A stretch of 16,702 nt of DNA from an uncultured bacterium (GTDB taxonomy: Bacteria > Planctomycetota > UBA1135 > UBA2386): contig CALKYL010000430.1 in assembly GCA_938003515.1 (NCBI GenBank), forward strand, positions 1 through 16,702, written 5' to 3'. Positions 7,025 through 16,583 of the stretch are shown here, in pieces. The notes below the pieces were generated by a model. That model was not told the DNA's origin, searched no databases, and was given only the letters and a program-made list of their open reading frames with translations. Position 1 is the stretch's first letter, and the number at the start of each line of letters is the position of its first letter. The position numbers and the translations under genes are program-made.

Positions 7025-9223
7025 TCAATTGCCGATCGTCATCAGGCTGCGATCGGAGAGCACGACGCCTGCGAACACCGGACACGGCGACTGCGACGGG
7101 TCGAACGTGGTCCACTGGGTCTCGAACTGCGAGCCGACCAGCGCCGGCAGGCACGGGATCGGGAAACCGGTCGCCACGGTCCCGCCGATCGGAAACCGGA
7201 CGTCGGTGACGGAGAACGGCGTCCACTCGCACGAACCGCAGGCCAGGGGCGTTCCGGGCGGCGCGAGGTTGAACACCGACAGCACGGCGTTCGGGGACAG
7301 GCCGACGACGCCGCACACGAGCGCGCTGCTGCCGATGCCCGGGGCGTGCGAGAAGTACTGCGTGCCGCCGGCGGCGCCGCACTGGCCACCGAGGCTCAGG
7401 AAGGTGCCGCTGGTGCCGTAGTTGATCAGCTGCTGTGCGAAGACGTCCGTGCCGTGGGCGAACACCGCCAAGGCGTCCTCGCCGCTGCTGACGCCGCCGG
7501 ACATCGCCGTCGCGACGACGATGCGGGTGTCGGGCGACGAAATCGTCCGCGCGAACACGTCGCCGCCCCAGGTCGAGCTCGCGCTGTCGATGGCGGCTGC
7601 GCGCAGGGAGACCTGCGGTCCGATGCCGGAGAAGTTGCGGTAGCCGAGCCAGGTGCGACCCGGCGCCCAGCCCAGCGTCGGCGCCGACGTCGCCGTCAAC
7701 GTCGTCCCGCCGAGGGTCTCGACCGTGCCGAGCGACCATCCGGCGGCGTCGTCGTAGGCGACCGAGCGTCGGCGGATCGAGTCGTTGGCACCCGGCGCCG
7801 TGCGTTGCCAGGCCATGACGTAGGTCCCGTCGGCGCCGTCGACGTCCGGCGCCTCGAGGGAGTCGCTCACCGTGGTGTCCATCGATGTGGTCGCGATCGT
7901 CGCCAGCGTGGTGCTGCTGATCAGCCTGGCCGAGATGCTCAGGCTCGGCCCGGTGCCGGAGTAGCGCCGGGCGACGACCATGTAGCGGCTCTGGAGGCCG
8001 GCCTGACGGCTCATCGCCGGCTGCGTGTACGAGGACGAGAAGACGCCGCCGGTGTCGGCGAACACGGTGACCGCGGTCGGCGAGACCAGCGCGTCCGTCG
8101 CGTCGAAGTAGACGCGCCGGGCTCTGACCTCGTTCTGGATGTTGTCGCGATAGACGATGGTGAACGCGCGCGTCGACGCCTGCGGCGCGAACACGTCCGC
8201 GCCGATGTCCGGATCCTCGAACAGGTCGACGCCCGTCGACGTTGCCAGGACCGCCAGGTGGGTGATCGCGCCGGTCGACGCGTCGATCGCACGGAACTGG
8301 ATGCCGTTGGCGAGGCCTGCGGTCTCCTCGAACACGACGCCGAAGCGGTCTCGCGCGGGGAAGTTCGCGACGCGCGGGCGGCCGCAGACGCCCGTCGCGG
8401 ACAAGACGATCGTGTTGCCGACCAGGCTGCCCGACGTGTCGACGCGTTGGGCTCGCGGCACGGCGAGCGTCGACGAGAACGTCCGTGACCACGCGATCAG
8501 GTAGTTGCCGGTGGTGTGGTCGAAGGCGACATCGGGTTCGGAGTCGTCGCTCGGTGAGATCATCACGTTGCGCACCGGGCCGATCAGCGGGTCGAGCACG
8601 ATCGGGTAGGTCGCGCCCTCGACGAAGGCGGCCGGCAGCGCCATCTCCAGCGAGCTTCCGAGGCGCCGTAGCTCGCCGGTGACGGTCCAGCCGTTCGCGT
8701 CGACGCCGGTCACGCCGCCGATCGAGACCCCGCCGAGGTCGGGCTGCACGAACCGCATCGCGCCCGCCTCGTCGGAGGACGCCGGCAGGTTGGTGTCGAC
8801 CGCGTAGCGCACCACCAGGTCACCGTCGCCGATCGGCCGGTGAGCGATCCTCCACGAAACCTCGACGCCGTCGATGCCGACGTCGTAGCGCTCGACCAGG
8901 CCCGGCTCGTGCGAGTAGATCACGCTGAGGTCCGACCGCGCCGGTTCGGTCGCGAACGGGCCCGCGATCGCGCGCGCGCCGCGCTGGACGGCCACGGGCC
9001 GCAGGCTCACGTGACGCACCTGTTCGGTGGCCGCGCCGAGCGCGGGCACGAACTGCATGCCCTCGACCGAGAACCTGGCCAGGTAGTGTTCGCCGATGCC
9101 GCACAGGCGGCCGGGACCATCGGGCTGCAGGCCTGCGTTGCGGCCGACGTCGAGACCCTGGGCGCGCAGCGGCGACAGGAGCAGGGGCAGGATCGTCAGG
9201 AGGATCAGCGACGTGTTGGACAT
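7025..9223 (-). CDS. Large exported protein, paralogue of the 2046-4277 product
   Basis: This 732-residue protein starts MSNTSLILLTILPLLLSPLR, a signal peptide with likely cleavage after RA-21. The start is supported by a good Shine-Dalgarno 7 nt upstream, so the longer in-frame TTG at 9250 is not used here. Its N-terminal module aligns by eye with the 2046-4277 protein: MALPAAFVEGATYPIVLDPL against TVPAAFVDAAAWPLVVDPRI, and VERYDVGIDGVE against VERYRIADDEIE. The middle has repeats such as NYLIAWSRTF, YMVVARRY and TYVMAWQRT, consistent with beta-propeller blades. The last 134 residues or so carry GFPIPCLPALVG, TTFDPSQSPC and a closing strand LMTIGN, the same domain as in the neighbours. No catalytic signature is visible and the function is unknown. 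Confidence 0.88.
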   Translation of the reverse strand: MSNTSLILLTILPLLLSPLRAQGLDVGRNAGLQPDGPGRLCGIGEHYLARFSVEGMQFVPALGAATEQVRHVSLRPVAVQRGARAIAGPFATEPARSDLSVIYSHEPGLVERYDVGIDGVEVSWRIAHRPIGDGDLVVRYAVDTNLPASSDEAGAMRFVQPDLGGVSIGGVTGVDANGWTVTGELRRLGSSLEMALPAAFVEGATYPIVLDPLIGPVRNVMISPSDDSEPDVAFDHTTGNYLIAWSRTFSSTLAVPRAQRVDTSGSLVGNTIVLSATGVCGRPRVANFPARDRFGVVFEETAGLANGIQFRAIDASTGAITHLAVLATSTGVDLFEDPDIGADVFAPQASTRAFTIVYRDNIQNEVRARRVYFDATDALVSPTAVTVFADTGGVFSSSYTQPAMSRQAGLQSRYMVVARRYSGTGPSLSISARLISSTTLATIATTSMDTTVSDSLEAPDVDGADGTYVMAWQRTAPGANDSIRRRSVAYDDAAGWSLGTVETLGGTTLTATSAPTLGWAPGRTWLGYRNFSGIGPQVSLRAAAIDSASSTWGGDVFARTISSPDTRIVVATAMSGGVSSGEDALAVFAHGTDVFAQQLINYGTSGTFLSLGGQCGAAGGTQYFSHAPGIGSSALVCGVVGLSPNAVLSVFNLAPPGTPLACGSCEWTPFSVTDVRFPIGGTVATGFPIPCLPALVGSQFETQWTTFDPSQSPCPVFAGVVLSDRSLMTIGN

Positions 9224-9230
9224 GATGGGT

Positions 9231-9237
9231 TCCTTTC
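9231..9237 (-). promoter_or_regulatory. Ribosome binding site (GAAAGGA)
   Basis: GAAAGGA on the - strand lies 7 nt before the ATG at 9223. It is the clearest Shine-Dalgarno in the window and decides this start over the upstream TTG. Most other genes here show none. Confidence 0.65.
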
Positions 9238-9300
9238 GAGGGGACGCCAATCGATGTCCGGAGGACGTCGGATCGGACAGGCAAAGTCGGAACGTTCGGA

Positions 9301-9549
9301 CCGTCGGTCGCGGCGGGGGTCTTCCTGCCGTCGCTGCAGTGGCTGCCGCTCGACGACGACCCGCTCTTGTTCGCGACGTTGAGCGCGTTCGTCACCGACG
9401 CCAACGGCGACAGCGTGTTCGGGGTCGGGATCCCGCCACTGCCGTCCCTCGCCGGCCTCGAATCGCACGAAACGGCGCCGAGGATCGACCCTGCCGGCTC
9501 GACGCCGTTCCCCGTGATCGGCAACGTCGCCACCTTCGTGATCCAGTAG
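9301..9549 (+). pseudogene. Orphan C-terminal end of an exported protein (shared domain remnant)
   Basis: One + strand frame, open from 9226 to the stop at 9549, reads as the end of the domain shared by the exported proteins here. It has LPSLQWLPLDDDPLLFATL, VTDANGDSVFGVGIPPLPSL, RIDPAGSTPFP and the terminal strand NVATFVIQ. The pattern DANG - IPPLPSLAG - IDPAG - hydrophobic strand-stop matches the ends of the products at 2046-4277, 4606-5133 and 7025-9223. There is no ATG in frame (only a TTG at 9367), no signal peptide and no N-terminal part. The frame begins inside the 5' region of the divergent gene at 9223. I read it as a truncated gene whose 5' part was lost, perhaps when the present neighbour arrived. 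Confidence 0.6.
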
Positions 9550-9703
9550 CGCGGCGACCGTCGCGACGCCGCGAACCAAGGCAAGCTCCAGAGCGGCCGG
9601 CGCACGGCGAGTCGCTGGGCCGTCCGAGCGGGACGCGGTGCCGTGGTCGTCGCCGCAAGTGGCGTGGCTGGTCGACGACTCGAAGAATCGAGGGCCGCGA
9701 CCT
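9550..9703. other. Intergenic region between the remnant and the histidine kinase
   Basis: No gene is seen here. A small inverted repeat CTCGA-AGAA-TCGAG at 9679-9692 lies 12 nt past the histidine kinase stop. Its 5-bp stem and lack of a T-tract make it a weak terminator candidate only. Confidence 0.35.
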
Positions 9704-11257
9704 TCACGCCAACAGAGAGCGGACCGCGTCGCGCAGCGCGTCGGGCAGGAACGGCTTCTTCAGCAGGGCTACGTCCTGGCCGGCGAACTGCTCCTGCAGC
9801 TGGGCGTCGTCGTGGCCGCTGATGACCAGGATCGGCAGCTCGGGGCGCTGCCGCCGGACCCGCGCAACGACCTCGCGGCCGTTCATCCGCGGCATGCTCG
9901 CGTCGACCACGAGCGCGTCGATGTCCCGCCCGCGATCGCCGAACAGCTCGAGGCCGCTCAGCGCATCGGCGGCGAGCATCACCTCGAAGCCCGCGGCCCC
10001 GAGCACGCGGCCGACCACGTTGCGCACGACCTCCTCGTCGTCGATGCAGAGCACGGTCGTCGGCCGCGCGGCGCCCTCCTCGGGCGGCTCCGGCTGCGGC
10101 CGCACCTCGGCCGCCGGCGGGAACAGCACGCGCACCGTGGTCCCCCGACCCGGCGCGCTCTCGACCTGCAGGGCGCCGTCGTGGCGCCGCACGATGCCCA
10201 TCACCGAGGCCATGCCGAGGCCGCGGCCGGCGAACTTGGTCGAGAAGAAGGGTTCGAAGATGCGCTTGCGCTGCTCCTCGTCCATGCCGCAGCCGCTGTC
10301 GGCGACCTCGAGGTAGACGTAGTCGCCGGGCGGCAGCGCCGCGGGGCGGGCCGCCTGCAGCTCGTCCGCGTCGAAGATCCGTCGGCCGGTGGCGATCCGG
10401 ATGCTCCCGATGCCGTCGTCGAGCGCTTCGGACGCGTTGGTCGCGAGGTTCATCAGCACCTGCCGGAGCTGGGTCGCGTCCGCGTCGACGACCGGCGCCG
10501 GAGATGCGAGCTGGAACGACAGGGAGACCTGCTTGGAGATCGACGCCCCGACCAGGTGGTGCACGTCCGCGATGATCTCGTCCAGCTCGATGCGGCGCCG
10601 TTCGACTTCCCCCCGACCCGCGTAGGCGAGCATCTCCTGGCACATCTCCGATGCGCGCAGCGCAGAGCGCTCGACGTCGCGCAACGGCGGCGCGTGCGGG
10701 GAGTCCGGCGGAAGCGCGGCGAGCACGATCGCCGTGTTGCTCAGCATGCCGACCAGCAGGTTGTTGAAGTCGTGGGCGATGCCTCCGGCGAGGATGCCCA
10801 GGCTCTCCAGGCGCTGCGCGTCCTGCATGCGGGTCTCGAGCTCGCGGCGGGCCAGCTCCTCCGCCTTGATCCCGCTGATGTCGCGGGCCACCCACAGCAC
10901 GGCCCGGTAGGTCTCGCCCGGGAACGGCACGACCCGCGCCTGGAAGTGGCGCTGGGTGCCGCGGATCTCGAGCGAGTATTCGTGGTCCTGGACCTCGCCC
11001 GTCGCGAGCGTGCGATCGATGACTTCCTGCACCGAGCGCGCGGCGGACCGGGGCAACATCTCCCGGATCGTCCTGCCGACCAGCGTCGCCGCGGGCGCGA
11101 TCAGATACGGGCTCTCCGACAGCACCTCGCGATAGCGACCCTCCGCGTCCAGGATCAGCACGACGTCGGGCAGGCTGCCCAGGATCGAGCGCAGCCGCTG
11201 TTCACGCGCCGCCAGCTCGCGTAGCACCGTTGGATCGTCACGCTCGGCGTTGCACAT
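9704..11257 (-). CDS. Hybrid PAS-sensor histidine kinase with C-terminal receiver
   Basis: This 517-residue protein has no membrane segment and is probably a cytoplasmic sensor. Residues about 17-128 form a PAS domain (ILGSLPDVVLILDAEGRY to AVLWVARDISG). The dimerisation and phospho-acceptor helix is LGILAGGIAHDFNNLL with His162. The ATPase domain has the N box (QVLMNLATNASEAL, 266-279), G1 (VADSGCGM, 318-325), F box (IFEPFFSTKF, 333-342) and G2 (GRGLGMASVMG, 344-354). A receiver follows (about 400-517) with acidic residues CIDDEE, phospho-acceptor Asp452 in VVDASMPRMNG and Lys501 in LLKKPF. No output domain or complete response regulator lies next to it, so it probably hands phosphate to an unlinked partner. 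The start fits the PAS boundary; no Shine-Dalgarno is seen, but CATCCT or TACCAT just upstream could be a -10. Confidence 0.95.
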   Translation of the reverse strand: MCNAERDDPTVLRELAAREQRLRSILGSLPDVVLILDAEGRYREVLSESPYLIAPAATLVGRTIREMLPRSAARSVQEVIDRTLATGEVQDHEYSLEIRGTQRHFQARVVPFPGETYRAVLWVARDISGIKAEELARRELETRMQDAQRLESLGILAGGIAHDFNNLLVGMLSNTAIVLAALPPDSPHAPPLRDVERSALRASEMCQEMLAYAGRGEVERRRIELDEIIADVHHLVGASISKQVSLSFQLASPAPVVDADATQLRQVLMNLATNASEALDDGIGSIRIATGRRIFDADELQAARPAALPPGDYVYLEVADSGCGMDEEQRKRIFEPFFSTKFAGRGLGMASVMGIVRRHDGALQVESAPGRGTTVRVLFPPAAEVRPQPEPPEEGAARPTTVLCIDDEEVVRNVVGRVLGAAGFEVMLAADALSGLELFGDRGRDIDALVVDASMPRMNGREVVARVRRQRPELPILVISGHDDAQLQEQFAGQDVALLKKPFLPDALRDAVRSLLA

Positions 11258-11263
11258 CGCGCG

Positions 11264-11272
11264 AGGATGGTA
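11264..11272 (-). promoter_or_regulatory. Possible -10 element just upstream of the histidine kinase
   Basis: On the - strand TACCATCCT contains two overlapping -10-like hexamers. TACCAT ends 9 nt and CATCCT 6 nt before the ATG at 11257, implying a leader of 0-3 nt. No -35 match was found at the usual distance, so this is tentative. Confidence 0.27.
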
Positions 11273-11342
11273 GGGCAAGGGGACGCCGTCGTCTCGCCCG
11301 CGCCGCGCCGCCGCGGCTCCGGGCCGACGCGCCGCCCTGGAC

Positions 11343-11436
11343 CCGCGGCGATGGCCGCGGATCGTCGAAGTCCCGCCGCCGCGGGCGGCGGTCTCGATGC
11401 CGTGCCGGCGCGCCATCCCGTCGCGGAGGGCACGGC
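11343..11436. repeat. Cluster of GC-rich inverted repeats downstream of the beta-propeller gene
   Basis: Three perfect inverted repeats lie in the 251-nt gap: CCGCGGC-GATG-GCCGCGG (11343-11360), CCGCCGCC-GCG-GGCGGCGG (11373-11391) and GCCGTGCC with GGCACGGC separated by 22 nt (11399-11436). In the RNA of the - strand these follow the stop at 11509 and could slow or end transcription before the histidine kinase. No T-tract follows, so a classical intrinsic terminator is not supported. Confidence 0.35.
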
Positions 11437-11508
11437 TTCGTGTGGACCACGACGGGTCCCCGCAGCATGCGGAGGTGCCGGTCGGGCGGCATGCGCGCCC
11501 CGCTCCAC

Positions 11509-12762
11509 TCACTGGAACTGGACCCAGAGCTTGGGCGTGGTGTTGAAGTCGCCCGCTGCGTCGAGCGACACGGCCTGCAGTCGCACGTCCAGCCCGGCGA
11601 GGATCGTCGTGACGGGCTGTTGCAGCGTCCACTGGCCGGTCGCGTCCATGCCGCCGAACGCGAGCACGGCGGGTGGCGAGAACGCGTAGGTCAGCACCCG
11701 ATCGCTGACGAGCACCACCGGCTGGCCGGCGACGCCGCCGGCGGCCGAGATCTGCACGGTCTGGCCGACGAAGGCGGGATTCGGTGCGGCGGCGAGCTGC
11801 AGGCTCGCGGGGACGACCACGTAGACCCGGTTCCCGACCCCGAGGTAGAGCAACTTGCCGTCCGGGCGGAACACGAGACCGGCCCGCGGCACCGACGCGG
11901 GGATGCCCGCGACGACGACCTCGAGGTTGCCAGCCGGGTCGACGCGGTAGAGATCGGTCGTTCCCGCGCTCTGGACGAGCAGGTAGAGGTAGTCGCCCCA
12001 GACGCTCGCGTTCGGCGTCGCGACGGCGAGGAACGGGTGACCGGTCACGAACGGCGACAGCGCTCCGGCCGCGTCGATCCGCCAGAGCGTCTGGCTCACG
12101 CGATCGGTGACGAACAGGTCGCCGCCGAACGAAGCCGGTCCGAACTCGACGTACTGCGGCTCCGCCGTGTGCGTCCACTGCTGCGGATCGCTGACGAACT
12201 GCGTCGCGACGCCGTTGCTGTCGACCCGGAACAGCGACGGCGTGATCGTGCTGAAGCCCTGGTAGTCCGTGACGTAGATGTCGTCCCCGAACGCGCCTCC
12301 GGGACCGAGCGCGATGCCGTAGGGGTCGGCGTTCCCGGAGACCGTCGGGTTGGCCGTGACGATGACCGAGTAGGCGCCCGTCGCCGGGTCGATGCGGAGC
12401 ACGCGCCCGCCACAACAAGGCGCGGTCTCTTCGGTGTTCCAGTCCACGAGCAGCAGGTCGGTGCCGGTGAGCGGCCGGCCGTCGCCGAACCGGAGCATCG
12501 CACCGGCGGAGATCGGCAGCCCGGACATCACGGTCTGCTGCGCGCCGGTGACGGGATCGGTCTCGATGATGCGATCCGTCGCGTCGACGGTGTAGAGCAG
12601 ACCCGAAGGCGAGACGGCGATGCCGCGGATCTCGCCGCCGACCTGGGCGATCGGGAAGTCGAGGAAGCCCGCCGTCTGGTCCGGGATCTGTGCCAGCAGG
12701 GGGGCGGCGCAGGGTCCGAGCGCGAGGGCGGAGGAGAGCAGCACGGAACGGGGTGGTTTCAT
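11509..12762 (-). CDS. Exported NHL/SMP-30-like beta-propeller protein
   Basis: This 417-residue protein starts MKPPRSVLLSSALALGPCAA, a signal peptide with likely cleavage near LLA-Q25. Residues about 30-320 contain repeated blades of the type IRGIAVSPSGLLYTVDATDR, RVLRIDPATGAYSVI, DIYVTDYQG, DLFVTDRVSQTLWRIDAAG and LYRVDPAGNLEVVVAG. This is the NHL/gluconolactonase-like six-bladed fold. These proteins often bind ligands or partners, and no catalytic metal site can be assigned by eye. The last 100 residues or so (from PASLQLAAAPNPAFVG to the end, KLWVQFQ) look like a divergent copy of the C-terminal domain of the other exported proteins. The gene follows the kinase gene by 74 nt on the same strand, so it may belong to the sigma factor-kinase transcription unit or be one of its targets. 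Confidence 0.87.
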   Translation of the reverse strand: MKPPRSVLLSSALALGPCAAPLLAQIPDQTAGFLDFPIAQVGGEIRGIAVSPSGLLYTVDATDRIIETDPVTGAQQTVMSGLPISAGAMLRFGDGRPLTGTDLLLVDWNTEETAPCCGGRVLRIDPATGAYSVIVTANPTVSGNADPYGIALGPGGAFGDDIYVTDYQGFSTITPSLFRVDSNGVATQFVSDPQQWTHTAEPQYVEFGPASFGGDLFVTDRVSQTLWRIDAAGALSPFVTGHPFLAVATPNASVWGDYLYLLVQSAGTTDLYRVDPAGNLEVVVAGIPASVPRAGLVFRPDGKLLYLGVGNRVYVVVPASLQLAAAPNPAFVGQTVQISAAGGVAGQPVVLVSDRVLTYAFSPPAVLAFGGMDATGQWTLQQPVTTILAGLDVRLQAVSLDAAGDFNTTPKLWVQFQ

Positions 12763-12796
12763 GCCGACGAGGCGCGACCCGGCCGGCCGGTTTCTC

Positions 12797-12807
12797 GCGG
12801 ATTCCGC
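12797..12807. repeat. Short perfect inverted repeat between kinase and propeller genes
   Basis: GCGGA-T-TCCGC lies in the 74-nt gap between the kinase stop and the propeller-gene start. Together with the neighbouring CCGGCCGGCCGG it could form structure in the RNA or be an operator. No T-tract follows. Confidence 0.25.
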
Positions 12808-12836
12808 CGAAGTCGCGCGCGCCCCCGGCGGGATCC

Positions 12837-15242
<2,406 letters not shown>

Positions 15243-15320
15243 GTCAGCCGGCACGGCGCCATGCAGCAGGCGTCGGGTGGGGCATCGGATTCTCGCCGAA
15301 ACGTCCGGTGCACGTCTCGT

Positions 15321-15899
15321 TCATGCGTCCCCGTCGCCGCGGCGGAGCTCGCGCAGCAGGATCGTGCGCGCCAGCTCCCACGAACGGTGCACTGCCGCGG
15401 TCGACTTGCCGAGCAGCTCGCCGGCCTCCTGGAGGGTCGCGCCACCGAAGAAGCGCATGTCGACGAGCTCGGCGAGTTCCGGGTCGCGTCGCGCCAGGCG
15501 GTCGAGCGCCGCGTCGAGGTCGAGGATCTCGACGTGGTCCCGATCGCCCGGACCGATCGGCACCGCCAGCGTCGCGGGGTCGATGTCCTCGACCGTCTTC
15601 GGCCGCCAGCGCCGGGCCCGGTCGACGAGCACGTTGCGCATGACGCGCCCGGCCAGCCGCAGGAAGAAGCCGCGATCCCGCCATTGGCCGCCCGGGCTCC
15701 TGCTGAGCCGCATCCAGGCCTCGTGCACGAGCGCGGTCGGTTGCAGCGTGACCTCGCGCGATTCGCCGCGCATCAGCGCCGCGGCGCGCGCGCGCAGGCT
15801 GCCGTACAGCAGGGGCAGCAGCCGTTCGCCGGCTGCGGCGTCGCCGTTCCGGTAGCGCCCGAGCAGCTGCGTGATCTCGGTGTCGGTGGACCCCGCCAT
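15321..15899 (-). CDS. ECF-family RNA polymerase sigma factor paired with a Ser/Thr kinase
   Basis: This 192-residue sigma factor has region 2 (about 8-95) and a region 4 helix-turn-helix (about 130-187, with MRFFGGATLQEAGELLGKST). It resembles the group of ECF sigmas found in Planctomycetota and some Proteobacteria beside Hanks-type kinases (the TIGR02999-like type). Region 2.2 reads TLQPTALVHEAWMRL (51-65). The usual acidic DAED-like motif that contacts the core enzyme is missing and a Thr (55) lies at that site. No anti-sigma factor gene follows; instead the kinase gene does. In the related EcfP/PknT pair, phosphorylation of a region 2.2 threonine switches the sigma factor on, so the same control is inferred here. 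The start at 15899 gives the full-length family N-terminus. Confidence 0.94.
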   Translation of the reverse strand: MAGSTDTEITQLLGRYRNGDAAAGERLLPLLYGSLRARAAALMRGESREVTLQPTALVHEAWMRLSRSPGGQWRDRGFFLRLAGRVMRNVLVDRARRWRPKTVEDIDPATLAVPIGPGDRDHVEILDLDAALDRLARRDPELAELVDMRFFGGATLQEAGELLGKSTAAVHRSWELARTILLRELRRGDGDA

Positions 15900-15910
15900 C
15901 GGCGCGTCGG

Positions 15911-15916
15911 AGTATA
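15911..15916 (-). promoter_or_regulatory. Possible -10 element (TATACT) of the sigma factor-kinase operon
   Basis: TATACT on the - strand is a near-perfect -10 hexamer in a very GC-rich gap and ends 11 nt before the ATG at 15899, implying a leader of about 5 nt. No TTGACA-like -35 is found 16-18 nt upstream. An ECF-type or activator-dependent promoter is possible. Confidence 0.4.
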
Positions 15917-16062
15917 CGGGTCCGGCGCCGGTGGCGCGGGATCGCGCACTCCGGGCGCCGGCGCGCGGTCGGGCCGTTCGCTTACGCGGTGTGCCTTTGC
16001 GCGTCGGCGCCCCGTGTCACACTCATGCGCCGATCCCGCCCGGCGGCGCCCGCCCTCCGACC

Positions 16063-16575
16063 ATGCCCCGCTTCCGATACGCCGCCTTCGCGACCTTCCC
16101 CGACCGCGCCAGCGCGCAGCTCGCGCTCGTCGACCTCGCGGACTTCGGGCTGGCGCAGGTCCAGGTCAAGCTGTTCGAGTGCCGGGGCCACAGCAGCATC
16201 CCCGGGATCCTCCATGCGCTGATGAGCAACGGCACCTGGGCCGAGTCCGACGCGCGGCGGGGGCTCGCGATCGGGATCGGCGTCGGCTCGACGCTCGGCG
16301 CGCTGCTCGGCGGCGTGGTGTTCGGCCAGCTCGAGCTGCCCTCGGGCTTCGGCTTCGGCTTCGGCGCCTTCGCCGGGATCCTGATCGGCGCCGTGATGTC
16401 GGGCATCGTCGGCGCTGGCCTCGTCAATCCGCGGCTGGCGCGCACGGTGCTCGCCCTGCAGGGTGGCCAGGTGCTGGTGTCGATCTCGAGCCGCAGCGCC
16501 GCCGAGCACGAGCGCGCGATCCGCCTGCTGCGCACCGGCAGCCTCGACGTCGAGACCGATCGGCCGCGGCGCTGA
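16063..16575 (+). CDS. Glycine-zipper membrane protein resembling general stress proteins (YflT/DUF1269-like)
   Basis: This 170-residue protein has an N-terminal alpha/beta segment (FATFPDRASAQLALVDLADF, about 9-28) like that of proteins annotated as general stress protein 17M or YflT-like. A glycine-rich membrane hairpin follows: GLAIGIGVGSTLGALLGGVV (67-86) and GAFAGILIGAVMSGIVGAGL (101-120), both with small-residue zipper spacing. The tail GGQVLVSISSRSAAEHERAI (134-153) with the final LDVE matches the common layout 'VLV-V-ERA-ILR-GA-DV' of these proteins. The start is the ATG at 16063, because upstream in-frame sequence is Arg/Pro-rich and uncharacteristic. It is divergent from the sigma factor gene (163 nt between the starts). 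Its molecular role is not known; membrane location is well supported. Confidence 0.82.
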   Translation: MPRFRYAAFATFPDRASAQLALVDLADFGLAQVQVKLFECRGHSSIPGILHALMSNGTWAESDARRGLAIGIGVGSTLGALLGGVVFGQLELPSGFGFGFGAFAGILIGAVMSGIVGAGLVNPRLARTVLALQGGQVLVSISSRSAAEHERAIRLLRTGSLDVETDRPRR

Positions 16576-16583
16576 GCCGCCGC

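Noticed and set aside
6174..8492. 772-codon open frame on the - strand crossing two convergent genes
   Set aside because: It overlaps two well-supported genes, is Arg-rich and has no family features.
9250..9250. TTG start at 9250 for the second large exported protein
   Set aside because: The ATG at 9223 has a Shine-Dalgarno and begins a clean signal peptide.
9679..9692. CTCGA-AGAA-TCGAG as a terminator of the histidine kinase gene
   Set aside because: The stem is only 5 bp and there is no T-tract.
9638..11224. 528-codon open frame on the + strand opposite the histidine kinase
   Set aside because: The - strand carries all histidine kinase motifs in order; the + frame is a mirror shadow.
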